A DNA stretch of 64,000 nt from a bacterium 1XD42-54. GTDB lineage: Bacteria > Bacillota > Clostridia > Lachnospirales > Lachnospiraceae. The notes under the pieces are model-generated. The model was given only the letters and a program-made list of their open reading frames with translations, had not been told where the DNA came from and searched no databases. The translations under genes and the position numbers were made by a program. The first letter of the stretch is position 1. Each line of letters begins with the position of its first letter. The stretch spans positions 1 through 64,000 of the forward strand of contig RAZH01000010.1 in NCBI GenBank assembly GCA_003612585.1. Reading direction: 5' to 3'. Shown piece after piece: positions 1 to 8,075 of this stretch.

Positions 1-540
1 CTTCTGAAACAGGAGTATCTGCACATTGATGAAACCCGCGTACAAGTGCTGATGGAACCAGGGAGGAAGAATACTTCGGATTCTTATATGTGGGTCTACT
101 GCAGCATCAGGGACTGCAAACAGCCGGTCCGATATTTTGAGTACCAGCCGGGGAGGGGTGGGAAATATCCCGAAGCGTTTTTAAAAGGCTACACCGGATA
201 TATCCATACGGATGCTTATTCCGGATACAATGGAGTCAGGGAGGTCACAAGATGCCTGTGCTATACCCATCTGCGCCGGGCTTTTGTGGACGCGCTGCCA
301 AAAGACATCCATGACCCGGAAGCTTCCAAACCCGCGGAAGCAGTCCTGCGGCTGAATAAGTTGTTTGAGATAGAAAAGGAATTGGACGGCCTTCCCCCGG
401 AGCAGAAGAAAAAAGAACGGCTTAACCGCGAGAAACCGCTTCTCGAGGCTTTCTGGTCATGGGCAGAGATAAACTCTGACGGAGAACTGCCAAAGTCGAA
501 ACTCCATACCGATAAGTTTGATTTGGCAAATCATAAATAA
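1..540 (+). pseudogene. IS66-family transposase remnant, truncated at both ends
   Basis: The reading frame is open from base 1, so the 5' part lies outside the window. It carries the IS66 DDE core: the first Asp in HIDETR (residues 9-14 of the visible part) and the second Asp in IHTDAYSGYN. The normal C-terminal part of IS66 TnpC, with the third catalytic acidic residue in the NNRAERSIK-type segment, is missing. The frame diverges after LPKSKL and stops within about 10 codons. The enzyme would therefore be inactive. The break suggests deletion, or a later insertion of the DNA that follows. It marks the left part of this window as a region with past mobile-element activity. The family call is from motif recognition. 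Confidence 0.85.
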
Positions 541-729
541 GAGATTTGACAAAAGAATTTAAAAGTAAATGTATATGAGAAATGATTTTTTACAAGCGAG
601 AAAGAAAAACTCTGGAACGCAATAATTATGTGTAGTTACGTAGAATTAGAGTGCGAATGGTATGAAAAAGCAATTGAATAATAAAAGAGCAACGGGTGTT
701 GCACAATATAGTAGAATTGAGGTGTGCGA

Positions 730-1734
730 GTGAATAACCGGGAGAACGTGGAGCAGAAATCTAATATCATTATTTATACAACACAAGATGGTTTGACAAA
801 AATTGAAACGACTTTTGACGAAGATACCGTATGGCTATCCATTGACCAGATGGCTGAATTATTTCAAAGAAACAAATCGACAATTTCAAGGCATATTAAA
901 AACATTTTTTCTGAAGGTGAATTAGTGAGAGCGTCAGTTGTTGCAAATTTTGCAACAACTGCATCGGACGGAAAAACCTATCAAGTTGACTACTATAATT
1001 TGGATGTCATTATTTCTGTGGGCTATCGTGTGAAATCCAAACGCGGCACGCAGTTCAGGATCTGGGCGACTAATATACTGAAAGAATATATGCGAAAAGG
1101 TTTTGCATTGGACGATGAACGATTGAAAAATCTGGGTGGCGGCGGCTACTTTAAAGAATTACTTGAAAGAATCCGAGACATTCGTGCTTCTGAAAAGGTA
1201 TTTTATAGGCAAGTTCTGGAGATTTACGCTACTAGCATTGATTACGATCCCAAAGCGGAAATATCCATTCTCTTTTTCAAAAAAGTGCAGAATAAAATTC
1301 ATTATGCGATTCATGGTCAAACAGCGGCAGAGGTTATTTACACAAGGGCAGATGCTGAAAAAGAGTTTATGGGACTTACAACATTTGTTGGAAATCAGCC
1401 GACATTGAAAGAAGCTGTTGTTGCAAAAAATTATTTGGATGAAAAAGAACTTCGAGCAATGGGTCAACTGGTGTCAGGGTATTTAGATTTTGCGGAACGT
1501 CAGGCAGAACGTGAACAGGCAATGACCATGAAAGATTGGGCAGAACATTTGGATCGTATTCTTACAATGACTGGAGAGCAGTTATTGCAGGGAAATGGAA
1601 GTGTCTCTCATAAGCAGGCTGTTAATAAGGCAACAGATGAATATAAGAAATATAAAGCCAGAACTATTAGTGATGTAGAAGAGGACTATTTGAACTCTAT
1701 AAAAATGCTGGAACAAAAGGCAGATAAGAAATAA
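730..1734 (+). CDS. RhuM family protein (virulence RhuM/death-on-curing type)
   Basis: A 334-residue cytoplasmic protein. The N-terminal half has a DNA-binding-like segment (LSIDQMAELFQRNKSTISRHIKNIF, given here in two parts: LSIDQMAELFQ and RNKSTISRHIKNIF), then the RhuM hallmark around VDYYNLDVIISVGYRVKS and FRIWATNILKEYM. The C-terminal third (IHGQTAAEVIYTRADAEK, then LDFAERQAER) is also typical. RhuM proteins are widespread in pathogenicity islands and mobile elements; their biochemical function is not established. I chose the GTG at 730 because TGAGG lies about 7 bases upstream; GTG at 724 is an alternative. AT-rich sequence and neighbours (transposase remnant, KilA-N gene) fit an acquired island. 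Confidence 0.8.
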   Translation: MNNRENVEQKSNIIIYTTQDGLTKIETTFDEDTVWLSIDQMAELFQRNKSTISRHIKNIFSEGELVRASVVANFATTASDGKTYQVDYYNLDVIISVGYRVKSKRGTQFRIWATNILKEYMRKGFALDDERLKNLGGGGYFKELLERIRDIRASEKVFYRQVLEIYATSIDYDPKAEISILFFKKVQNKIHYAIHGQTAAEVIYTRADAEKEFMGLTTFVGNQPTLKEAVVAKNYLDEKELRAMGQLVSGYLDFAERQAEREQAMTMKDWAEHLDRILTMTGEQLLQGNGSVSHKQAVNKATDEYKKYKARTISDVEEDYLNSIKMLEQKADKK

Positions 1735-1752
1735 AAAGATATGTGATGAGGT

Positions 1753-2118
1753 TTGGACAATAGTGAATATGTGGAAAGTATCGTACTTTTGTCCCACAAA
1801 TCACCAGATAGTGTCATTAATGTTACGGTGGAATTTGGAGAAGGTGATGGGAAAGTACCTTTAGATGCAATAGCGGAGCGTGCAAAGAAATACCAGCCAA
1901 AACCGAAAATTACTTATAAAATGATACAGGAATATGTTGAGAGGAAATATGGATTTAAGGTACATACCGCTTATGTCGTAGAGGTGAAAAGGTCTTTGGG
2001 ATTGACAATGTATGATGCTCCTAAAGCGGTAGAAGAATTAAAACATCCGAGGAAGCATCCACCGAAAGAGAAGGTAGAAGCGATAACGGATGCACTTAAA
2101 TATTTTGAGGTAATTTAA
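1753..2118 (+). pseudogene. Orphan C-terminal domain of an RlmD-like 23S rRNA methyltransferase
   Basis: The 121-residue product runs from YVESIVLLSHKSPDS to EAITDALKYFEVI. This matches my memory of the extra domain that follows the methyltransferase part in many clostridial RlmD-like proteins (a VETVVLLS-type opening, a Y-x-x-I-x-x-YV segment, a VKRSLGL segment and a KVEAI-DAL-F-VI end). No methyltransferase domain precedes it. No good ribosome site serves the TTG at 1753; the in-frame GTG at 1771 is an alternative. Its stop overlaps the next ATG (TAATG), so it may be translated and coupled. It could be a free-standing small protein of mobile elements instead of a remnant. Confidence 0.55.
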
Positions 2119-2387
2119 TGGATGAAAGGATTTATCAGATTGCAGAGCGGATAGTTGAAATACATCAAAAAGCCTATGAAGTTTATTTGCCGTTGGTTGA
2201 AGATATGTGTAGCAGAACCGTGTCAGAAGATGAATTGTTATATTTGTTGGAGTATCTACTGGACTCTGCATGTGATGAAAGAATATTGGAATTGTATAAA
2301 AGGGTGTGTAGAAGATATTTGTATGTATACCCTAGTTACATTAAGCTTTACATTGAAGCATATCGGGAAATGTGGGAAGAGGGATGA
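2118..2387 (+). CDS. Small acidic helical protein, function unknown
   Basis: An 89-residue product rich in Glu, Leu and Tyr, predicted helical, with no signal peptide or membrane segment. Its ATG overlaps the stop of the preceding frame by one base (TAATG), a typical arrangement for translational coupling, and this is the main support for its being real. I do not recognise the family. It sits between the RlmD-like tail and the KilA-N gene in the AT-rich accessory segment. Confidence 0.5.
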   Translation: MDERIYQIAERIVEIHQKAYEVYLPLVEDMCSRTVSEDELLYLLEYLLDSACDERILELYKRVCRRYLYVYPSYIKLYIEAYREMWEEG

Positions 2388-2470
2388 AAAATGAGTTATA
2401 AATTAGGTAGAGGATAAATGGCTCAGGAGATATTTTAGCTGAGCTTATGATGAGAAGAAGGAGGATGGTT

Positions 2471-3328
2471 ATGGCGAAGATTGTTAAGGAAACTATCCAT
2501 GCAAAAGGTATAGATATTGGTATTTATACTACGAATTTTGAAAATGAATTTATTTCATTAACAGATATTGCAAAATATCGAAATGAGGATGACCCACGAT
2601 TTGTGATTCAAAATTGGATGCGCAATCGTAACACAATAGAATTTTTAGGCGTTTGGGAAGAACTGCATAATCCTGATTTTAACCGTGTGCAATTCGAGGC
2701 GGTTAAAAATGAGGCAGGATTAAATCGTTTTGTGATGACGCCGACAAAGTGGATTACACAGATGAATGCTATTGGTATTGTTTCAAAAGCAGGACGTTAT
2801 GGTGGAACTTATGCCCATAGTGATATTGCGATGTCCTTTGCAACTTGGATTTCTCCAGAATTTCAGTTATATATTATGAAGGATTACAGGAGATTAAAGT
2901 CAGATGAGAATAGTCGGTTATCTCTGAATTGGAATTTGAACAGAGAGATTTCTAAGTTGAATTACAGGATACATACTGATGCGATAAAAGAAAATTTGAT
3001 TCCGCCAGAATTAACTCCTGCACAGATAGCCTATACATATGCTAATGAGGCAGATATGTTGAATGTAGTTCTGTTTGGAAAAACAGCGAAGCAGTGGAAA
3101 GACGAGAATTCAACTGTAAAAGGAAACATGAGAGATGCTGCAACGCTGAATCAGTTATTGGTACTTGCGAATTTGGAAAGCTATAATGCGGTTTTGATTA
3201 ATCAAGGGAAAAGTCAAAAAGAACGAATGGAATTGCTTCGACAGTTGGCGGTACAGCAATTACAGACATTGGAGACAGTGAGCCTGAATAATTTGCCGAA
3301 ACTAGCAACAACCTGTCATGAAGAATAA
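2471..3328 (+). CDS. KilA-N domain protein
   Basis: A 285-residue protein whose first 150 residues form a KilA-N DNA-binding domain: FISLTDIAKYRNEDDPRFVI, then NWMRNRNTIEFLGVWEELHN and the closing YGGTYAHSDIAMSFATWISP and FQLYIMKDYRRLK. KilA-N proteins are frequent in phages and mobile elements. The C-terminal part (NEADMLNVVLFGKTAKQW, NQLLVLANLESYN) is the conserved accessory region found on bacterial island versions. The ATG at 2471 is chosen over the upstream ATGs because AAGGAGG at about 2458-2464 gives a spacing of about 7 bases. Its role (anti-phage, regulatory or maintenance) cannot be read from sequence. Confidence 0.82.
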   Translation: MAKIVKETIHAKGIDIGIYTTNFENEFISLTDIAKYRNEDDPRFVIQNWMRNRNTIEFLGVWEELHNPDFNRVQFEAVKNEAGLNRFVMTPTKWITQMNAIGIVSKAGRYGGTYAHSDIAMSFATWISPEFQLYIMKDYRRLKSDENSRLSLNWNLNREISKLNYRIHTDAIKENLIPPELTPAQIAYTYANEADMLNVVLFGKTAKQWKDENSTVKGNMRDAATLNQLLVLANLESYNAVLINQGKSQKERMELLRQLAVQQLQTLETVSLNNLPKLATTCHEE

Positions 3329-3343
3329 GGGTAGAATGTATAT

Positions 3344-4090
3344 ATGAGTAATCAATTACAGAAACCATTTTCAGATATTATTGGAGAGAAAAGTCCTGTA
3401 CAAAAAATGCTAAAAATTGCTTGGCATTTTGCTGAAGTTAAGCCAGAAACAGTTGCGAATACAGTTGAATCAAAATCGGCATGTGCATTGATTTTAACAC
3501 ATCTTTTAGGATTGATAACCAGTGCAGGGCTGATAAATTGCAGAGGGTTGCATTCATCAGCAATAACTCTCTTGCGCGCCATAGAGGATGCTACAGACTG
3601 CTTTGCAGCTATCGGGATTGATGAAAATGCTGCGATTAAGTGGAATGAAGGTAAACTGAAAAGTAGTGATGCGGCTAAAATATGGACATTTGATTCAATC
3701 ACAGATGAGGTGAATCTTTCGGAATACAGAAAAACGATTAGAAAGTCATTGAATAGCTATAGTCATTGTACACCAGAACAGGTAAACTGGAATATATATC
3801 TTGAAACAATTGCAGAGAATAAATGCAAAATGAAATTGAATACGAAGTCCATGGTAATAAACATAAATGCATATTATATAGATAGGTATTTGTGTATCCA
3901 TATTTTTGAATTGACGGAAGTCATTAAGACGGTTTATTCCAAATATATCAAAGAGAATCAAAAGTTAGAGAATCAAATATTTGATTTGCAGAAACACAGT
4001 GAAGAGATTATCTTGGATTTTATGAAATTTATTGATAAAGAAAAGTTGGATATTATGGTTGCACCAGAGCTTTTAAGAATTAAACAGTAG
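3344..4090 (+). CDS. Hypothetical helical protein of accessory island
   Basis: A 248-residue, mostly helical, soluble protein. A central segment (CRGLHSSAITLLRAIEDATD, then AAIKWNEGKL) and a following SYSHCTPEQV motif recall the layout of HEPN/DUF5677-like proteins, where a helical bundle carries a conserved arginine and a late YxH-type motif; this is a weak resemblance only. The C-terminal 50 residues look like a short coiled coil (YIKENQKLENQIFDLQKH). It lies 15 bases after the KilA-N stop, so the two are probably cotranscribed. I do not assign a function. Confidence 0.6.
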   Translation: MSNQLQKPFSDIIGEKSPVQKMLKIAWHFAEVKPETVANTVESKSACALILTHLLGLITSAGLINCRGLHSSAITLLRAIEDATDCFAAIGIDENAAIKWNEGKLKSSDAAKIWTFDSITDEVNLSEYRKTIRKSLNSYSHCTPEQVNWNIYLETIAENKCKMKLNTKSMVININAYYIDRYLCIHIFELTEVIKTVYSKYIKENQKLENQIFDLQKHSEEIILDFMKFIDKEKLDIMVAPELLRIKQ

Positions 4091-4491
4091 AAAACACTTC
4101 AAATTTGTGGGAATCTGGGAATACCGTTGAGTGTGTAGTATTGATGTCAAGGGCCACGAAATAAGGAACTGAAAAAGTGTAGAAAAAAAGGAATTTCCGG
4201 GCGTTGGGACTGTTTGGTTGGCAGTTTCAATTCCCGGATTTTTTGCATTTTGGAAGTCTGTGGGAACTGGCCTACCGCAAAATGGCGAAGAGCTGAGTGG
4301 ACAGGATAGATATTGGGCATGTTGTGCAGACAGGATGGATAAAAGGGGTGTCGAGTTGATGAGATTGCTATTTGGAAAAATGAGAGCAATATATGACTTG
4401 CTATTCTGGGTATTCTACGGTAAACTAAAAACCCTACATTATAACACCAGACTTCTAAAGTATGCCATAATGAAGGATGGAGGTGCGTTGA
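4091..4491. other. Intergenic region without a convincing gene
   Basis: About 400 bases separate the accessory segment from the MerR gene. A + strand frame at 4218-4505 (95 codons) shows no recognisable protein and overlaps the MerR start, so I do not accept it. A short pairing between TTCCGGG (about 4194) and CCCGGA (about 4247), followed by a T-run, could be a weak terminator. The right end holds an ACCCTACA motif that is repeated after the MerR gene. Confidence 0.4.
4431..4449 (+). promoter_or_regulatory. Candidate operator motif, copy 1 (upstream of MerR gene)
   Basis: ACCCTACA-N-T-N4-CACCA lies about 45 bases before the MerR start and recurs at 5243-5261, just after the gene and in front of the ABC operon. 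Two copies bracketing a regulator fit an autoregulatory operator plus a target operator. Inferred from repetition only. Confidence 0.4.
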
Positions 4492-5241
4492 ATGAATACA
4501 TATAAGACAATAGACATAGCAAGGATAATCGGCATACATGTAAATACAGTCCGCTTATATGAAAAGTGCGGTTTCATTCCAAAACCAGAACGGCTAAATA
4601 ATGGTTATCGGGTATTTACTGATCAGCATATTGAGCAATTTAGATTAGCGCGGGCGGCCCTCCAGGTGGAAGTTCTTCAAAATGGACTTCGTAAACAGGC
4701 GGTTGATATTATTAAGGTTTCTGCTTTGGGGAATTATGAGAAAGCTATGGAATTGACCAGGCGATACATTGTTCAGATAGACATCGAAAAAGCAAATGCA
4801 GAAGAAGCGATACGGATTACTCATAGTATTTTATCGGGTATGAGTGAAAGAAATGTTGGAATGCAGAGGACATATAGAAGAAAGGAAGCAGCAGATGTTT
4901 TAGGGGTAACGATTGATACATTAAGAAATTGGGAGTTGAATGGTCTGTTTACCATCAAGCGGACTGAAAACAGATACCGGGTGTACACAGAAGAAGACAT
5001 GCTTCGCTTGAAAATCATACGATCTCTTCGTTGTGCCAACTATTCCCTCTCTGCTATTTTGAGAATGCTTCAGGCCTTATCGGATGATCCGCAAACCTAT
5101 ATCCGGAAAGCGATTGATACGCCAAAGGATGATGATATCATAAGGGCTTGCGATAAGTTATTGACCTCATTGAATGAGGCAAAAAACAATGCTTTTTATG
5201 TAGCTTGTCAGATTGAGAAGATGAAAAAATTATCCGAATAA
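4492..5241 (+). CDS. Tandem-HTH MerR family regulator
   Basis: A 249-residue protein with two MerR-type winged-helix domains. The first starts at residue 4 (YKTIDIARIIGIHVNTVRLY followed by EKCGFIPKP), the second at about residue 127 (RKEAADVLGVTIDTLRNWE then LNGLFTIKR). A helical linker (YEKAMELTRRYIVQID) joins them. There is no obvious ligand-binding domain. GGAGG about 7 bases upstream supports the ATG at 4492. It precedes an ABC transporter operon and most likely controls it; the ACCCTACA motif before and after the gene is a candidate binding site. The two-HTH arrangement might let one chain bind an asymmetric site. Confidence 0.85.
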   Translation: MNTYKTIDIARIIGIHVNTVRLYEKCGFIPKPERLNNGYRVFTDQHIEQFRLARAALQVEVLQNGLRKQAVDIIKVSALGNYEKAMELTRRYIVQIDIEKANAEEAIRITHSILSGMSERNVGMQRTYRRKEAADVLGVTIDTLRNWELNGLFTIKRTENRYRVYTEEDMLRLKIIRSLRCANYSLSAILRMLQALSDDPQTYIRKAIDTPKDDDIIRACDKLLTSLNEAKNNAFYVACQIEKMKKLSE

Positions 5242-5242
5242 A

Positions 5243-5261
5243 ACCCTACAGTTACCCACCA
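5243..5261 (+). promoter_or_regulatory. Candidate operator motif, copy 2 (upstream of ABC operon)
   Basis: Second copy of ACCCTACA-N-T-N4-CACCA, starting two bases after the MerR stop and about 150 bases before the ABC ATPase. Same spacing between ACCCTACA and CACCA as in copy 1 at 4431. Confidence 0.4.
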
Positions 5262-5290
5262 CAGTTGGATTGGATGCTAATCTTTATTTA

Positions 5291-5381
5291 CGCGAGCAAC
5301 GAGCCAGACGGACATACTTGTATGTCCATTTGGCGACTGCCGCGAGAGTCAAATATCCTGTTGTTTGCAGCAGGATATTTG
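5291..5381 (+). promoter_or_regulatory. Two strong leader hairpins ahead of the ABC operon
   Basis: The first hairpin pairs GGACATA (5310-5316) with TATGTCC (5321-5327) around a CTTG loop, extended by GCCA (5303) and TGGC (5331). The second pairs CAAATATCCTG (5350-5360) with CAGGATATTTG (5371-5381), 11 perfect base pairs, extended by GAGT/ACTC. No T-run follows either, so they look like leader RNA structures or a mobile palindromic repeat rather than terminators. They end about 20 bases before the ribosome site of the ATPase gene. Confidence 0.5.
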
Positions 5382-5412
5382 AACTCAGAATTAAAATAAG
5401 GAGGCATGTGAA

Positions 5413-6141
5413 ATGGAAAAAACAATCCAAATTTCCGGGCTGAGCAAATCTTATGACGGAAAGAAAGTGATTGAGAATCTCAGCTTCTCAGTTGCAGCGG
5501 GTGAAGTGTATGGTCTGCTTGGAGCAAATGGCGTAGGCAAGAGTACTACGATAGAATGTATTCTTGGGACAAAGAAGGCGGATTCTGGAACGGTTCGTAT
5601 TTTGGGATTAGACCCGTGGACGGAGCGAAAGCAACTTTTTAAGCAGGTTGGGGTACAGTTCCAGGAAGCCAATTATCCGGACAAGATCAAGGTAAAAGAA
5701 TTGTGCGAGGAGACGACCTGCCTTTACAGGTATCCAATGGCATACAAAGAGTTGCTGCACAAATTTGGTTTGTCAGATAAGGAAAATGCTTTTGTAAATG
5801 AGTTATCCGGAGGACAGAAGCAGAAATTATTTATTGTGCTGTCCCTCATTCCTAATCCCAGGGTGGTCTTTTTGGATGAGCTTACCACAGGACTTGACAC
5901 AAAAGCGAGAAGGGGTGTCTGGAAAAGCCTGCTGGAGTTAAAGAAAAATGGCCTGACAATAGTTCTGTCCTCTCATTTCATGGATGAGGTAGAAATTCTC
6001 TGCGACCGGATTGGTATCCTGAAGGATGGCGGATTTGCCTTTGAAGGAACTGTGAAAGAAGCGGTAGCATTAAGCCCTTATGAGAAAATGGAAGATGCGT
6101 ATTTATGGTTTACTGGAGAGGAGGACGAGGACAATGAATAA
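5413..6141 (+). CDS. ABC transporter ATP-binding protein
   Basis: A 242-residue ATPase of the ABC-2 exporter type, peripheral to the membrane. Visible motifs are Walker A GANGVGKST (about residue 38), signature LSGGQKQK (about residue 134), Walker B VVFLDELTTGLD and the switch His in LSSHFMDEVE. AAGGAGG lies about 9 bases before the ATG. Its 3' end overlaps the permease start by 8 bases. Because that permease is broken, the complex may be inactive, or the ATPase may serve another membrane partner. It is probably controlled by the tandem-HTH MerR protein upstream. Confidence 0.9.
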   Translation: MEKTIQISGLSKSYDGKKVIENLSFSVAAGEVYGLLGANGVGKSTTIECILGTKKADSGTVRILGLDPWTERKQLFKQVGVQFQEANYPDKIKVKELCEETTCLYRYPMAYKELLHKFGLSDKENAFVNELSGGQKQKLFIVLSLIPNPRVVFLDELTTGLDTKARRGVWKSLLELKKNGLTIVLSSHFMDEVEILCDRIGILKDGGFAFEGTVKEAVALSPYEKMEDAYLWFTGEEDEDNE

Positions 6142-6684
6142 ATTTTTTACAATGTTGAAAACAGAACTGAAGTTATCCTTCCGGGGAATGGACATGGTTA
6201 TTTTTGCTCTCTGTATGCCGGTAGTGGTTTCTGTAATTTTGGGAGTCATTTATGGAGCCAAAACAGCGGTTCCCGGAGTAGAATATACTTTTTTGGAACA
6301 GTCCTTCGGGGCCTTATCGACCATTGCGATTTGTGCAGGCGGTGTGATGGGGCTTCCGCTGTTGATTTCCGATTACCATCAGAAAAAGATATTAAAAAGA
6401 TATAAAGTTACGCCTACAAGTCCTGCATTTCTGCTCGCAGTGTGGCTGCCAGCATCCTGTATTTTCCGATGCTCATTTTTTCAGGGGCAACCTTACCTTA
6501 CGAAGTGATGCCGTCTGCATTGCAGAAGATTGCAGATATTTTGCCTTTGACACAGGGGCTTAAAGTGCTGAAAGCAACTTCGCTGGGTCTGCCGTTAGAA
6601 TCGGTCTGGTTTCCAATTGCCATCATGGCGGTGGTCGCAGTTGTCTGCGGAGGCCTTGCCATCCGTTTCTTCCAATGGGAGTAG
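6134..6684 (+). pseudogene. ABC-2 permease gene with internal deletion and frameshift
   Basis: From the ATG at 6134 the frame encodes the N-terminal part of an ABC-2 permease (first membrane helix around MVIFALCMPVVVSVILGVIY, then LSTIAICAGGVMGLPLL) up to about 6440. The frame then shifts: the other frame carries the C-terminal part (ILYFPMLIFSGATLPYEVMP, then LPLTQGLKVLKATSLG), ending at 6684. The two parts total about 180 residues, against about 240-250 for intact family members. Some 60 residues, probably two membrane helices, are therefore missing at the junction. This looks like an internal deletion that also changed frame. A sequencing error cannot by itself explain the missing length. 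Confidence 0.8.
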
Positions 6685-6932
6685 ATGCGGAATTTTTAGT
6701 TGACTTTATTTTAGAGAAGATTTATAGTGTCACCTACCAAAGTGCGGGAGTCGTTTGACTCTCGTATATTTGTGAAGGTTTATAATGAAGAACAGGCGGT
6801 GCGGATGAAATGGATCATGATGAAAAAGTGACAAAAAGAAAGTTTTTTTATAGAGAATATTGAAGAAATGTTTTATAACTGTTATCATTTTCGGGAATGA
6901 CCGGCATATGATACTAATTGGAGGAAATGATT
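6685..6932 (+). other. Intergenic region with a short open remnant
   Basis: A 34-codon open stretch from GTG 6727 to TGA 6831 encodes a tail ending KVYNEEQAVRMKWIMMKK. It looks like a real protein C-terminus cut off from its gene; I cannot name the family. A hairpin CGGGAGTC-GTTT-GACTCTCG lies inside it. Nothing else is evident before the GGDEF gene. Confidence 0.3.
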
Positions 6933-7832
6933 TTGCAGTTACTTAATTATAAAAATTATCTTGAGCTTGTCCTCAAGAGTGCAGGGCTTTGTGTATTTGA
7001 AGTGGATCTTGAGAAACAGACTTATTTAGGCTTTGTAAATGCGGAGGCTATTTATGGTGTTTCGGGTGAGAAAATACTTCAGGATGTACGGAGTTTTGCT
7101 GCGCTTGATCCGGAACTATATATGGAAAAGGTTTCGAACTATTTTGTGCATCCGACGGATGCGGGTGTTGTAGCGGACGCATTTGAGAAGGTACTAAGCG
7201 GGGAGCAGGCAATATATGATGCACGGATGCGGACTGCGCCGGGTGATTATGTGTGGTGCCGTGTTCATGCAACCCCTTATCAGAAGGAAGATGGGTCTGT
7301 AAATATGATCGGTGTGGTTTCGAATGTGAGTAATCTTTACGAACACATTTTGGATGCAAGGGAAAAGAGCATGCGGGATTTGTTTACGGGCTTATACAAC
7401 AAAACCTCGTTTGATATACTGTGCCGTGAATGTCTGTGCAGTCAGCCCAAGCCTTGCTATGCGCTTGCGATCATTGACCTGGATGATTTTAAGAATATTA
7501 ATGACACATTTGGACATGCAGCCGGTGATCGGGTGCTCCTCGATGTTTCGAAGCAGCTTCAGAAGCATTTTTTGCAGCAGACGCTGATCGGACGTTTTGG
7601 CGGGGACGAATTTATTTTGCTGATTCCGTTTTCTAAGCTGTGTTATCTGGAAAAAACGTTCAATGACTTTTTGCAGGATTCCGTTGGCAGTTATCCGGTA
7701 ACCAAAAGTATTGGTTATGTTGTTGTACCAGACGGTTTGTGCAAATATGAAACACTTCTGGAACAGGCGGATCAGGCCTTGTACGTTGCCAAAAAGACAA
7801 AGAATTGTATACAGAGATATGAGCAAATATGA
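6933..7832 (+). CDS. PAS-GGDEF diguanylate cyclase
   Basis: A soluble protein of about 299 residues. Residues 1-140 form a PAS-like sensor fold ending in VMIGVVSNVSN-type strands (CRVHATPYQKEDGSVNMIGV). Residues 150-299 are a GGDEF domain with MRDLFTGLYNKTSF, the metal-binding DLDDFKNIND and the active-site loop GRFGGDEF. The intact GGDEF predicts synthesis of cyclic di-GMP from two GTP. I see no RxxD inhibitory site five residues upstream of GGDEF. GGAGG at 6920-6924 is 8 bases from TTG 6933 but only 2 from ATG 6927, so the TTG start is favoured. There are no membrane segments, so the signal is probably cytoplasmic. Confidence 0.88.
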   Translation: MQLLNYKNYLELVLKSAGLCVFEVDLEKQTYLGFVNAEAIYGVSGEKILQDVRSFAALDPELYMEKVSNYFVHPTDAGVVADAFEKVLSGEQAIYDARMRTAPGDYVWCRVHATPYQKEDGSVNMIGVVSNVSNLYEHILDAREKSMRDLFTGLYNKTSFDILCRECLCSQPKPCYALAIIDLDDFKNINDTFGHAAGDRVLLDVSKQLQKHFLQQTLIGRFGGDEFILLIPFSKLCYLEKTFNDFLQDSVGSYPVTKSIGYVVVPDGLCKYETLLEQADQALYVAKKTKNCIQRYEQI

Positions 7833-7941
7833 CTTATCATGGGAATATATAAAAGAAAACGGGACAGTTAACTTTAAACTGACCTATGCGGAGATCGAGC
7901 AGATAGCTGGAGTGCCAATCGACCTTCCTTTGTTAAATTAA
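7819..7941 (+). pseudogene. Truncated small gene overlapping the GGDEF 3' end
   Basis: ATG 7819 lies inside the last codons of the GGDEF gene. The 40-codon frame encodes MSKYDLSWEYIKENG, then a LTYAEIEQIAGVPID segment, and stops soon after. Small proteins with this opening (YDALW-Y--, LT-EIE-IAGVPID) normally continue for another 35-45 residues as I recall them, so this is probably the N-terminal half of a broken gene. Too short to assign a function. Confidence 0.45.
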
Positions 7942-8015
7942 GAAAGTCGAAAACTAGATTTGTGAAAACAGCCAAAATACAGAATAAAAGTAAGAGAATA
8001 CTGCGACAAATTTGT

Positions 8016-8043
8016 TTGACCAATAAGAAAAAACTGTTATAAT
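8016..8043 (+). promoter_or_regulatory. Sigma-A type promoter of the coiled-coil/VWA operon
   Basis: TTGACC (8016-8021), a 16-base spacer and TATAAT (8038-8043), placed about 30 bases before the first gene of the operon. A near-consensus -10. Confidence 0.7.
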
Positions 8044-8075
8044 GAAAGAAACAGCAAAAGTGATTGTGTGATGAG

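Noticed and set aside
4218-4505. 95-codon plus-strand frame before the MerR gene
   Set aside because: No family, no ribosome site, and it overlaps the well-supported MerR start.
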